Below, piece after piece: positions 26,709 to 36,285 of a DNA stretch of 64,000 nucleotides (its first letter is position 1; each line of letters starts with the position of its first letter). Both the position numbers and the translations under genes were made by a program. The notes beneath the pieces are model-generated. The model searched no databases and was not told the origin of the DNA. It saw only the letters and a list, made by a program, of their open reading frames with translations. Source of the DNA: Rhodoblastus sp. 17X3 (GTDB lineage: Bacteria; Pseudomonadota; Alphaproteobacteria; Rhizobiales; Beijerinckiaceae); contig NZ_JASHHX010000003.1 of NCBI RefSeq assembly GCF_030056575.1, forward strand, positions 1 to 64,000, given 5' to 3'.

Positions 26709-27254
26709 TCAATCGACCGTCGCCGGAGCATCGAAAAACAGAAGCTGCGCGCCCCGGCGCGCGCCGGCCGATCCGCTGGGGCAGAAGCCGAGCCTGTGCA
26801 GCAGGCGCCAGGTGGCGGAATTCTCGCGGGGGCATTCCGCCACGATCCGCCAGTCGGGAAAGGCTTCGCGCACCAGGCCGAGCATGGCGCGCGCAGCCTC
26901 AGCGCCGTAATGCTTGCCGTGATAGGGAACGCCGATCCAGAAGCCCAGTTCGATGTCCGATGGGCCATGCGCGAGCGCCCCGACGCAGCCGACGACAGGG
27001 CCGTCGGCGCCGGCGCGGACCGCCGCGAAGCACCCCTTCCTGGCGCGGGGCAGGTCAATCAGATCCTGGGCGTCGGCGAGCGTGAAGGGCTGCGGCAGAC
27101 GCGACAAGCCGGCGGCGCCGAGGGGATCGTTGGTCAGGACGACAAGCTGGAAGGCGTCGGCGGGCTGGAGCGGCTTGAGGACCAGGCGCTCGGTCGCGAA
27201 TTGACCCTGCGGGAAGAGCCTCTCGCAAAAATTTTCTATTTTTGGCGCGCCCAT
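26709..27254 (-). CDS. GNAT family N-acetyltransferase
   Basis: The 181-residue protein has the RimJ/RimL-like GNAT pattern. TERLVLKPLQPADAFQLVVL lies at the start. IELGFWIGVPYHGKHYGAEA includes the acetyl-CoA-binding loop followed by the helix AARAMLGLV. ENSATWRLLHRLGF is the late motif B. It would move an acetyl group from acetyl-CoA to an amine, perhaps a protein N-terminus; the substrate is unknown. Three possible starts lie within 15 bases; the ATG at 27252-27254 is best placed behind GGAGG (eight bases). Confidence 0.85.
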   Translation of the reverse strand: MGAPKIENFCERLFPQGQFATERLVLKPLQPADAFQLVVLTNDPLGAAGLSRLPQPFTLADAQDLIDLPRARKGCFAAVRAGADGPVVGCVGALAHGPSDIELGFWIGVPYHGKHYGAEAARAMLGLVREAFPDWRIVAECPRENSATWRLLHRLGFCPSGSAGARRGAQLLFFDAPATVD

Positions 27255-27341
27255 GTCCATCCCCTCCACGAACAGGCGGAAATGTCTGGCGCGAGACCTG
27301 CGGCGCGGGACCGGACCCCGTCGCGGCGATCGTCACATGGC

Positions 27342-28394
<1,053 letters not shown>

Positions 28395-28489
28395 TCATAT
28401 CGCGCGGGGCGGGCGAAAAATTTTGCCGGGAAAGGTGAAATGGACTATCGCTGCTGCAGGGTCGCCGGTCTGGCGTCACGCCAAACAGC

Positions 28490-28999
28490 TTGGAACGAAA
28501 CAGCTTGGAAAACGATTCGTCCGGAATCATCAGGGTCGGCGGGAAACCCGGCCCGGAGGCCGCCGAGGCGCGCTGGGCGCTGGCGCTGACCTTCTTCTTC
28601 CGCACCGTCTCGCTGCTGTGGATCATCGAGGGGCTGGAGCAATGGCGGCGCATCGTCGCGCCCGCGACCGGCTCCTTTCTCGATCTCTCGCCCGCGGCCA
28701 TGTCCGCCACGATCTTCTTCGCCGTGCTGAACCCCATCGCGGCGGTTGGGCTGTGGCTGGTCGCGCCCTGGGGCGGCGTGGTCTGGCTGCTGACGCTGTT
28801 CGCGCAGGTTTTCGTGATCGTCGCCAAGCCGTCCTTTTTCCCCTTTGGCGGGACGCTGAAAATCGCCGATGGCGTGCTGCTGGCGCTTTACCTTTTTCTA
28901 TCCTGGCGCGCGAATTCCGTTTCCGAAGGAGGCTCGACGGTCGATCGGACCATCGCCCGGCTGCGCGAACTGGCGCTTGGATTTTTGCGCCGCGGCTGA
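28490..28999 (+). CDS. DUF6163-like integral membrane protein
   Basis: A 169-residue protein with four predicted membrane helices: ALALTFFFRTVSLLWIIEGL, SATIFFAVLNPIAAVGLWLV, VVWLLTLFAQVFVIVAKPSF and IADGVLLALYLFLSW. The pattern of a first helix ending in LEQW and a WGGVVW motif resembles the alphaproteobacterial DUF6163 family, which has no known function. Its TTG start at 28490 is uncertain, because the ACAGCTTGGAA sequence around it is directly repeated and provides a second TTG at 28505. It is divergent from hemB. Confidence 0.65.
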   Translation: MERNSLENDSSGIIRVGGKPGPEAAEARWALALTFFFRTVSLLWIIEGLEQWRRIVAPATGSFLDLSPAAMSATIFFAVLNPIAAVGLWLVAPWGGVVWLLTLFAQVFVIVAKPSFFPFGGTLKIADGVLLALYLFLSWRANSVSEGGSTVDRTIARLRELALGFLRRG

Positions 29000-29239
29000 C
29001 GCCCCGCCCGCGCCGCCGCTGTTTGCGCGAGATGCAGACCCCTGCGCGAGAGCCTTAACAAACGTCAACGTAAATACTTGATTTAATTCACGCAAGATTC
29101 ACTTCAATTGCCGCAAACCGCGGTAACCCGGGATTCAGCTTCTTATTTAAACCGGTTTTCATTCGCATTGTTTAGATTGCGATACATCGAGGCCGCCGGG
29201 CAATAATCGGCGGGCAAACAGATCGCAGGGAAAACGAAA

Positions 29240-29752
29240 ATGTCCAAAGTCATGAAGACCGAAATGTCCGCGCCGAGGGCCGAGCGTTGCGCCGAAGTCC
29301 GCCCGGTCTATCTTGAGGCTCTGACCCTGGTCGAGCGGCTTCATCGCCGCCTGCTGGACGTGATCAAGGACGAATTCGACCGCCGCGGCCGTTCCGACAT
29401 CAACGCCGTCCAGGCCCTGCTGCTCTATAACATTGGCGACTCCGAGCTGACCGCCGGCGAGCTGCGCACCCGCGGCTATTATCTCGGCTCGAACGTGTCC
29501 TATAACGTCAAGAAGCTGGTCGAAATGGAGTATCTCCATCATGCCCGCTCCCGGATCGATCGCCGCTCGGTGCGCATCAGCCTGACCCCCCAGGGCAAGG
29601 AAGTCCGCGACATCATCGCCAACCTCTATGAAAAGCATGTCGTGACGGTCGAACAGATCGGCGGCGTCTCGGCGGATGAGTTCAAGGTCATCAACAACGC
29701 TCTCGGTCGTCTGGAGCGTTTCTGGACCGACCAGATCAAATATCGCCTCTGA
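29240..29752 (+). CDS. ldtR: MarR-type regulator LdtR
   Basis: A 170-residue winged-helix protein with the MarR fold: INAVQALLLYNIGDSELTAG, recognition helix region YYLGSNVSYNVKKLVEMEYL, wing ARSRIDRRSVRISLTPQGKE. It matches the Liberibacter/Rhizobiales LdtR regulator, which controls an L,D-transpeptidase gene and cell-wall stress. That target is the next gene here. A terminator separates them, so they are transcribed independently. The upstream ~240 bp are A/T-rich and probably contain its own operator. Confidence 0.88.
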   Translation: MSKVMKTEMSAPRAERCAEVRPVYLEALTLVERLHRRLLDVIKDEFDRRGRSDINAVQALLLYNIGDSELTAGELRTRGYYLGSNVSYNVKKLVEMEYLHHARSRIDRRSVRISLTPQGKEVRDIIANLYEKHVVTVEQIGGVSADEFKVINNALGRLERFWTDQIKYRL

Positions 29753-29805
29753 GATCGCTGCGCTTCGTTGCGACCGACGCGCCTTCCTCGATTTTCCAGA
29801 GATTC

Positions 29806-29832
29806 AGCCGGGCCGAAAGGCTCGGCTTTTTT
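29806..29832 (+). terminator. Rho-independent terminator of ldtR
   Basis: AGCCGGGCC and GGCTCGGCT form a 9-bp stem (one G-U pair) with a GAAA tetraloop, followed by six T residues. It lies about 55 bp past the ldtR stop. Confidence 0.92.
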
Positions 29833-29985
29833 GCATTCCTGCCTCCCGCGCCTTAAAATCGCCGCGCTATTCGGTCCTTGTTAACTCTCGTCATTGATGC
29901 TCCGGTTCGAATTGCGCCTCTCACGCGCCCGCGCGCGGAGTGGGCGCAGAAGAGACCCGGAGTTTTCCCATTGGGAGTTTTGCCG

Positions 29986-31344
29986 TTGATTACCGCCGAT
30001 TTGACGCGAAGCCGCCTGTCGTTTCATCGCGGCGCCCTTTGGCTGCGCCACGCTTTCCTGCCGCGCCGCAAGGATGCGGTCGCGTGTTTGGCCCTGGGCG
30101 CCCTGCTTTGCGCCGCTCCCGCCCTCGCCGCGGATGGCTGGGGCCAGGCGGAATGGGCGCAGCGCTATGATTCCGACACCCGCCTGACCGTTTCCCGCAG
30201 CACCACCCCGCTGCTGTCGCCGCGCACGCTCGCCGCGACCGAACAGGCGATCGAGCAATATCGCACCATCGTCGCCAATGGCGGCTGGAGCAAGGTTCCG
30301 ACCGGGGCGACTCTCAAGATCGGCTCCACCGGCCCGGCGGTGCTGGCGCTGCGCAAGCGCCTGATCGTCACCGGCGACCTCGATTCGGCGGCCTCCAGCT
30401 CCGGCGTTTACGATTCCTACGTCGAAGCGGGCGTCAAGCGCTTCCAGGCCCGCCACGGCCTGATCGAGACCGGCGTCGCCTCGCCCCAGACCATCGACGC
30501 GATGAACGTGCCGGCGGACTACCGCCTGCGCCAGCTCGAAACCAATATCGTGCGGCTGCGCTCGTTCTCGACCAATCTCGGCGACCGCTTCGTCGAGGCC
30601 AATATTCCGGCGGCCATGGTCGACACGGTGGAGAATGACACCATCGCGACCCGCCACGCGGCGGGCGTCGGCAAGATCGACCGCCAGTCGCCGGTCATGC
30701 AGACCCGCGCGCTCGATATCGATTTCAATCCCTACTGGACCGTGCCCGCCTCGATCATCCGCAAGGACCTGATCCCGAAGATGCAGGCCGATCCGAATTA
30801 TCTTAAAGACAATCACATCCGCATCTTCGACAAGAACAACAACGAAGTCCCGTCGAGCTCGATCAACTGGAATACGCTGGAGGCGACAAATTACCGCTTC
30901 CGCGAAGATCCCAGCACCGAGAACTCGCTCGGCGTCGTGCGCATCAACATCAACAATCCCTACGGCGTCTATATGCATGACACGCCGGCCAAGGGCGTGT
31001 TCGGCGACGATTTCCGCTTCGTCTCCTCGGGCTGCATGCGCATGCAGAACGTGCGCGACTATGTCGCCTGGCTGCTCAAGAACAATCCCGGTTGGGACCG
31101 CGACCGGATCGACCAGGCCATCGCCTCGGGCGAGCGCCTGGACGTGAAGATCGAGCCGCCGGTGAATGTCTATTGGGTCTATATCACCGCCTGGGGCACG
31201 CCCGAGGGCGTGGTCCAGTTCCGGGAGGACATCTACAAGCGCGACGGCTTCTCGACCGCCGCCGGCGGCGCGCCGACGATCCAGCCGGTGGCCCAGCAGG
31301 CCGGCCGGGGCATTCCCGCGGACGCCGCGCCCGACGAGCAATAA
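29986..31344 (+). CDS. L,D-transpeptidase with peptidoglycan-binding domain
   Basis: An exported protein of about 450 residues. A signal sequence (RKDAVACLALGALLCAAPALA) ends near the AAD junction. A PG_binding_1 domain follows (LKIGSTGPAVLALRKRLIV, YVEAGVKRFQARHGLIETG). The YkuD-type catalytic domain carries GVYMHDTPAKGVFG and the active-site FRFVSSGCMRMQNVRD. It forms 3-3 cross-links in peptidoglycan or attaches outer-membrane proteins to it. The start is uncertain: the TTG at 29986 has GGGAG eight bases upstream and is used; the frame opens at a TTG at 29878. Placement after ldtR matches the regulator-target pair known from Liberibacter. Confidence 0.92.
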   Translation: MITADLTRSRLSFHRGALWLRHAFLPRRKDAVACLALGALLCAAPALAADGWGQAEWAQRYDSDTRLTVSRSTTPLLSPRTLAATEQAIEQYRTIVANGGWSKVPTGATLKIGSTGPAVLALRKRLIVTGDLDSAASSSGVYDSYVEAGVKRFQARHGLIETGVASPQTIDAMNVPADYRLRQLETNIVRLRSFSTNLGDRFVEANIPAAMVDTVENDTIATRHAAGVGKIDRQSPVMQTRALDIDFNPYWTVPASIIRKDLIPKMQADPNYLKDNHIRIFDKNNNEVPSSSINWNTLEATNYRFREDPSTENSLGVVRININNPYGVYMHDTPAKGVFGDDFRFVSSGCMRMQNVRDYVAWLLKNNPGWDRDRIDQAIASGERLDVKIEPPVNVYWVYITAWGTPEGVVQFREDIYKRDGFSTAAGGAPTIQPVAQQAGRGIPADAAPDEQ

Positions 31345-31503
31345 GGCGAGTTTTCACGCTTTTTGCGCCCCGGCGGACCCTCCGCCGGGGTCTTGTTTTT
31401 TAGGCCTTGCTTTTCCGGCCTTTCTTCAGCGGCGCGCGCGTGATAAGCCGCCCGAAATTTCCTGCTTTTCGCGGAAATAGACTGTTTTTCGAAGGAGCCC
31501 GAA

Positions 31504-32808
31504 ATGAGCCAGTCCACCGCCGCCGCGGCGAAAAACCTTTCGAACAGCTTTTTCAGCGCCTCGCTGGCCGAATCCGATCCCGAAATCGCCCGCGCCGTCG
31601 AGCTGGAGCTTGGTCGCCAGCGCAAGGAAATCGAGCTGATCGCCTCCGAAAACATCGTTTCGCGCGCCGTGCTGGAGGCGCAGGGCTCGGTTCTCACCAA
31701 TAAATATGCCGAGGGTTATCCCGGTAAGCGCTATTACGGCGGCTGCCAGTTCGTGGATATCGCCGAAAATCTCGCCATCGAGCGCGTCACCCGGCTGTTC
31801 GGCTGCCGCTTCGCCAATGTGCAGCCCAATTCCGGCAGCCAGGCCAATCAGGCTGTGTTCCTCGCGCTGCTGCAGCCGGGCGACGTCTTCATGGGCCTTG
31901 ATCTCGCCGCGGGCGGCCACCTCACCCACGGCTCGCCGGTCAATATGTCCGGCCGCTGGTTCAAGCCAATCTCCTATGGCGTCAGCCGCGAAACCGGCCG
32001 CCTCGATATGGACGAAGTCGAGAGGCTCGCCCATGAGCATCATCCGAAGCTGATCATCGCCGGCGGCTCGGCCTATGCCCGTCATTGGGATTTCGCGCGC
32101 TTCCGCGCCATCGCCGACGCCATCGGGGCCTATCTTTTCGTAGACATGGCCCATTTCGCCGGCCTCGTCGCGGGCGGCGCGCATCCCTCGCCGTTCCCGC
32201 ACGCCCATGTCGTGACCTCCACCACGCACAAGACCCTGCGCGGCCCGCGCGGCGGCCTCGTGCTGACGGATGACGAAGAGATCGCCAAGAAGATCAACTC
32301 GGCCATCTTCCCCGGCCTGCAAGGCGGCCCGCTGATGCATGTCATCGCCGGCAAGGCTGTCGCTTTCGGCGAGGCCCTGCGCCCCGAGTTCAAGACCTAC
32401 GCCCATCAGGTGGTCGCCAACGCCAAGGCTCTGGCCGACACCTTGCTCGCGGGTGGGCTCGACCTCGTCACCGGCGGCACCGACAACCATCTCATGCTGG
32501 TCGATCTGCGCCCCAAGAAGCTCACCGGCAAGGCGGCGGAAATCGCGCTCGGCCGCGCGGAAATCACCTGCAACAAGAACGGCGTGCCGTTCGATCCGGA
32601 AAAGCCCTGGATCACCTCGGGCATCCGTCTCGGCGCCCCCGCCGCGACCTCGCGCGGCTTCGGAATCGCCGAATTCAGGCAGGTCGGCGAATTGATCGTT
32701 GAGACGCTCGACGGCGTCGCGAAGAATGGCGATGCGGGCAATGCGGAAGTCGAGGCTTCGGTGCGCGCGCGCGTCGAGGCGCTGACCAATCGTTTCCCGA
32801 TCTACTGA
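31504..32808 (+). CDS. glyA: Serine hydroxymethyltransferase
   Basis: The 434-residue protein is a fold-type I PLP enzyme that interconverts serine and glycine while charging tetrahydrofolate. The PLP lysine lies in [16 protein letters not shown]. Other family blocks are [37 protein letters not shown] and [19 protein letters not shown] stands six bases before the ATG. It is followed by a strong terminator and has no obvious operon partner. Confidence 0.98.
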   Translation: MSQSTAAAAKNLSNSFFSASLAESDPEIARAVELELGRQRKEIELIASENIVSRAVLEAQGSVLTNKYAEGYPGKRYYGGCQFVDIAENLAIERVTRLFGCRFANVQPNSGSQANQAVFLALLQPGDVFMGLDLAAGGHLTHGSPVNMSGRWFKPISYGVSRETGRLDMDEVERLAHEHHPKLIIAGGSAYARHWDFARFRAIADAIGAYLFVDMAHFAGLVAGGAHPSPFPHAHVVTSTTHKTLRGPRGGLVLTDDEEIAKKINSAIFPGLQGGPLMHVIAGKAVAFGEALRPEFKTYAHQVVANAKALADTLLAGGLDLVTGGTDNHLMLVDLRPKKLTGKAAEIALGRAEITCNKNGVPFDPEKPWITSGIRLGAPAATSRGFGIAEFRQVGELIVETLDGVAKNGDAGNAEVEASVRARVEALTNRFPIY

Positions 32809-32835
32809 CGCCTTCGACCTCCGCTAAAAAAAAGG

Positions 32836-32863
32836 CGCCGCGATCCCTGATCGCGGCGTTTTT
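32836..32863 (+). terminator. Rho-independent terminator of glyA
   Basis: CGCCGCGATC and GATCGCGGCG form a perfect 10-bp stem with a CCT loop, followed by five T residues. It lies 28 bp past the glyA stop. Upstream A residues give the reverse strand a T-run, so it may also end the convergent radical-SAM transcript. Confidence 0.92.
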
Positions 32864-32894
32864 CGTTGGGCGAGGGCTGGCGGTTCCGCCGGCC

Positions 32895-34328
32895 TCATTC
32901 AGCCGCCAGATGCCGGGCCGCCGCCTCGGGCTCGATCGCCTCGAGCACGGCCTGCCGCCATTCCCGCTTGACCGGCAGAATCGGCGGATTCGGAGCAAGA
33001 TCGGGTTCTGGCGTCGCGGGGGCGATCGACTGAATGTTTTCGGTCCGCGAGGCTTTGCGCATGAAGAGATTGTAGATCATCCATTGCGCGCGGCTGCGCC
33101 TGCCCGACAGGGGAAAGCGGCTGGCGATGGATCGTGCGGAATAGAAGTCCTTGTAGGCGCCGCTGAGGCCGAGGCGCAATTCGTCCGCCGCCATGCCCGC
33201 GGGGCGATAGACGACATGGCCCTGGTCATACATCGTCCAGTCGTAGGAAACGATGCGCCCGGCTTTCTTCAACTCATACCAGGTCAGCGTTCCGGGATAG
33301 GGCGTCAAAGCCGAAAATGCGCAGGCGTCATATCCGGCGCCGATGTTGAACTTGACGGTTTCGTCGAAGACGCTCGCGTCGTCGCCGTCGAAGCCGAACA
33401 TGAACAGGCCGAACACAGAGATCCCGTAGGACTGGATCTTCCGCACCAGCGCGGCGAAATGATCGGGCCGGTTGACCATCTTGTGCACGCTTTTCAGCGT
33501 TTCGCGATTGATCGACTCGAAGCCGATGCTGAGCATTGTGCAGCCGCTTTCCGCGGCGAGCTCCAGCATGCGGTCGTCCTCGGCCAGTTTCGACGTGACG
33601 CCGGCCTGCCAGTGAAGGCCGCGCCCTTTCATGGCGCGCATCAGTTCCTTGGGCCGCTCCGGCGTGCCGAAAAAATCGGCGTCATTGATGGAGATCGTGC
33701 GCGATCCGCAATTTTCGATTTCCGCGATCACCTCGTCGACGGGACGGTAGCGGAACTTCAGACCGTTCATCAGCGGCTCCGCGCAAAAGGTGCAGCCGGT
33801 ATGGCAGCCGCGCGACGTCTGCACGAAGGTCTTGTTCACGTAACGGTTTTTTTTGAGCAGGTCGTAACGGGGCAGGGCCATGCCGGACATCGGGTGCAGC
33901 GTCGCAGACTTGTAGAGCCCCCGCATCGCGCCGCGCCCGAGGTCGTCGAGCAGCTTGTCCATGACCAGTTCGGCCTCGCCGACGACCACGGCGTCGCAAT
34001 GGGTCAGGGCCTCGCTGGCCATGAAACTGGGATGCACGCCCCCCATCGCCACCGGAACGCCCCTGGCGCGAAAGGAATCGGCGATCTCATAGCCGCGATT
34101 GACATAGCTGGTCATCGCGGAAATGCCGACGAGATCCGCCTTCAGGTCGAAGTCGATGGGCTCGATATTCTCGTCCGTCAGCACGACCTCATATTGATCG
34201 CGCGGAATGCAGGCGGCGACCGCGAGCAATCCCGCGAGCGGCGAATAAAGCGCCCGATTCAAATAGATAGGTCTGGTCGTCAGCGAATCGGTTTTGGGAT
34301 TGATGAGGTGAATGACGCGCGTGCGCAT
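32895..34328 (-). CDS. B12-binding-domain radical SAM protein
   Basis: The 477-residue protein has an N-terminal cobalamin-binding-like domain (IPRDQYEVVLTDENIEPIDF, LVGISAMTSYVNRGYEIADS, PVAMGGVHPSFM). A radical-SAM core carries CHTGCTFC, the CxxxCxxC that binds the 4Fe-4S cluster. The start ATG at 34326-34328 sits behind a G-rich GGGGGG site; the longer frame above overlaps the divergent promoter. The family includes methyltransferases and ring-forming enzymes in hopanoid and bacteriochlorophyll synthesis, but nothing nearby shows the substrate. It is not recognisably HpnP. The gene is isolated, convergent with glyA and divergent from the SulP gene. Confidence 0.87.
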   Translation of the reverse strand: MRTRVIHLINPKTDSLTTRPIYLNRALYSPLAGLLAVAACIPRDQYEVVLTDENIEPIDFDLKADLVGISAMTSYVNRGYEIADSFRARGVPVAMGGVHPSFMASEALTHCDAVVVGEAELVMDKLLDDLGRGAMRGLYKSATLHPMSGMALPRYDLLKKNRYVNKTFVQTSRGCHTGCTFCAEPLMNGLKFRYRPVDEVIAEIENCGSRTISINDADFFGTPERPKELMRAMKGRGLHWQAGVTSKLAEDDRMLELAAESGCTMLSIGFESINRETLKSVHKMVNRPDHFAALVRKIQSYGISVFGLFMFGFDGDDASVFDETVKFNIGAGYDACAFSALTPYPGTLTWYELKKAGRIVSYDWTMYDQGHVVYRPAGMAADELRLGLSGAYKDFYSARSIASRFPLSGRRSRAQWMIYNLFMRKASRTENIQSIAPATPEPDLAPNPPILPVKREWRQAVLEAIEPEAAARHLAAE

Positions 34329-34497
34329 GGGTTTTCCCCCCGGCCAGCCGGCCACTTCGATCAACGGCGCAGCGGCGGCGGGGTTCCAGCCGCAAGCGCA
34401 CAGATCATCGTGATCGCCCGCCGCCGGGCGCGCGCAGCCTTGAGCGCGGTGGGCGAGAGCATTCTTTTTCTGGCAATTTTGCTTCGCAGGCGCGAAC

Positions 34498-36255
34498 ATG
34501 GCGCCACTCCCATTGAGTCGCCCCATGAACGCCATGTCTCCCTCGTCCGCGCGGAGGATCGTCGCCGCGGAATCTTTCGCCGATTTGTTCACGCCGAAAC
34601 TGGTCACCGTTTTCCGAGAGGGTTACCGCGGCAAGGATTTCCGCGCCGACGTCATCGCCGGCCTGACCGTCGCCATCGTCGCGCTGCCGCTGTCGATGGC
34701 CATCGCCATCGCCTCCGGCGCGCCGCCGCAGGCCGGGCTTTTCGCCGCCGCCGTCGGCGGCATCGTCGTCTCGGTATTGGGCGGCAGCCGTTACCAGATC
34801 GGCGGGCCGGCGGGCGCCTTCATCGTTCTCGTCGCCAGCACGATCGAGAAATTCGGCTATTCCGGCTTTCTCGCCGCCACCATCATGGCCGGCGCCTTCC
34901 TGCTGCTGATCGGCTATCTGCGGCTCGGGACCTATATCAAATATATCCCGCATTCGGTCGCGGTCGGCTTCACCGCCAGCATCGCGCTGATCATTTTCGC
35001 CAGCCAGCTGCATGAATTGTTCGGCCTGAAGCTCGCCCACGAGCCGGCGGAATTCGTTCCGAAGGTTCAGGCCTTATGGGCGGCGCGGGACAGCGCCAAT
35101 GTTCAGGCCATGGTCGTCGCCGGAGTCTGTCTGACGCTCATCATCGGCCTGCGCATGGTCGCGCCGCGCCTGCCGGGCTTTCTCATCGCGGTGGCGCTGG
35201 CCGCGGCGGCGACTTACTTTTTCAGCCTGCCTGTCGAGACGGTGGGCACGCGCTTCGGCGGCGTGCCGCGCATGCTGCCTGCGCCGAGCCTGCCCAGTGT
35301 CAATGTGAGCGACTGGCTGGCCCTCGTTCCCGCCGCCATGGCCATCGCCGTGCTCGGCGGCATCGAGTCGCTGCTCTCCGCAGTGGTGGCCGACGGCATG
35401 ACCGGCCGGCGCCATCGCTCCAATTGCGAGCTGACCGCGCAAGGCTGGGCCAATATCGCCTCCGCCCTGTTCGGCGGCCTCTGCGTCACCGGGGCCATCG
35501 CCCGCACCGCGACCAATATTCGCGCCGGGGCGCGCAGTCCGATCGCGGGCGTTCTGCACTCGCTCTTCCTGCTGGGCTTCATGCTGCTGGCGGCGCCGCT
35601 GGCGGGCTATATTCCGCTGGCGGCGCTTGCGGCGGTGCTGGTCATCGTCTCCTGGAACATGATCGAGCGCGACCAGATCGCGACCATCATCAAATATGAT
35701 TCCGGCGAGACGGTCGTGCTCTTCACCACCGCCATCCTGACCGTGGCCCATGACATCACGCTCGGCATCGCGGCGGGCGTGACGCTCGGCTCGCTGATCT
35801 TCATGCACCGCATGGCGCGCATTGTGGCGGTCGAGAAGCAGGAGGCGATCCTCGACGACGACATGGTCGATGAGGTCGAAACCGAGACGTCGGAGCGCGT
35901 CCGCGACCCGGATTTCGTCGTCTATCGGATTTCGGGTCCGTTTTTCTTCGGCGCCGTCAGCATGGTCGCCGCCGCGCTCGACCAGATCGGGCGCCGCCCC
36001 AAGGCCTTCGTGCTCGATCTCACTCGCGTGCCGCTCGCCGATGGCGCTGCGGCTCACGCCCTGCACGGCTTCGTCGAGCGCGAGCGCCGGCGCGGCGTCC
36101 GGCTTTACGTCAGCGGGGCCTCGCGCGAGGTGCGGCGCGTGCTCGTCGCCCATGGCGTTAACAGCCGCCTGGTTCATTTCAGCCTGGACGAGGACGAAGC
36201 CCGCGATCATTTCCGCGCCCACCCAACCGAGGCGGAAAGCGCGGAAGCGAGCTGA
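34498..36255 (+). CDS. SulP family anion transporter with STAS domain
   Basis: The 585-residue protein has the SLC26/SulP membrane domain (about residues 45-430), beginning DFRADVIAGLTVAIVALPLS and including GGSRYQIGGPAGAFIVLVAS. A cytoplasmic STAS domain follows (about 470-560), with YRISGPFFFGAVSMVAAALD and FVLDLTRVPLADGAAAHALH. Substrates in the family include sulfate, bicarbonate and dicarboxylates; no neighbour narrows it here. The TM region lacks any frameshift. Starts at ATG 34498 or ATG 34525 are both possible. Confidence 0.94.
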   Translation: MAPLPLSRPMNAMSPSSARRIVAAESFADLFTPKLVTVFREGYRGKDFRADVIAGLTVAIVALPLSMAIAIASGAPPQAGLFAAAVGGIVVSVLGGSRYQIGGPAGAFIVLVASTIEKFGYSGFLAATIMAGAFLLLIGYLRLGTYIKYIPHSVAVGFTASIALIIFASQLHELFGLKLAHEPAEFVPKVQALWAARDSANVQAMVVAGVCLTLIIGLRMVAPRLPGFLIAVALAAAATYFFSLPVETVGTRFGGVPRMLPAPSLPSVNVSDWLALVPAAMAIAVLGGIESLLSAVVADGMTGRRHRSNCELTAQGWANIASALFGGLCVTGAIARTATNIRAGARSPIAGVLHSLFLLGFMLLAAPLAGYIPLAALAAVLVIVSWNMIERDQIATIIKYDSGETVVLFTTAILTVAHDITLGIAAGVTLGSLIFMHRMARIVAVEKQEAILDDDMVDEVETETSERVRDPDFVVYRISGPFFFGAVSMVAAALDQIGRRPKAFVLDLTRVPLADGAAAHALHGFVERERRRGVRLYVSGASREVRRVLVAHGVNSRLVHFSLDEDEARDHFRAHPTEAESAEAS

Positions 36256-36285
36256 AAGGGCGGACGAGCGGCTGAACGCGGCGGC

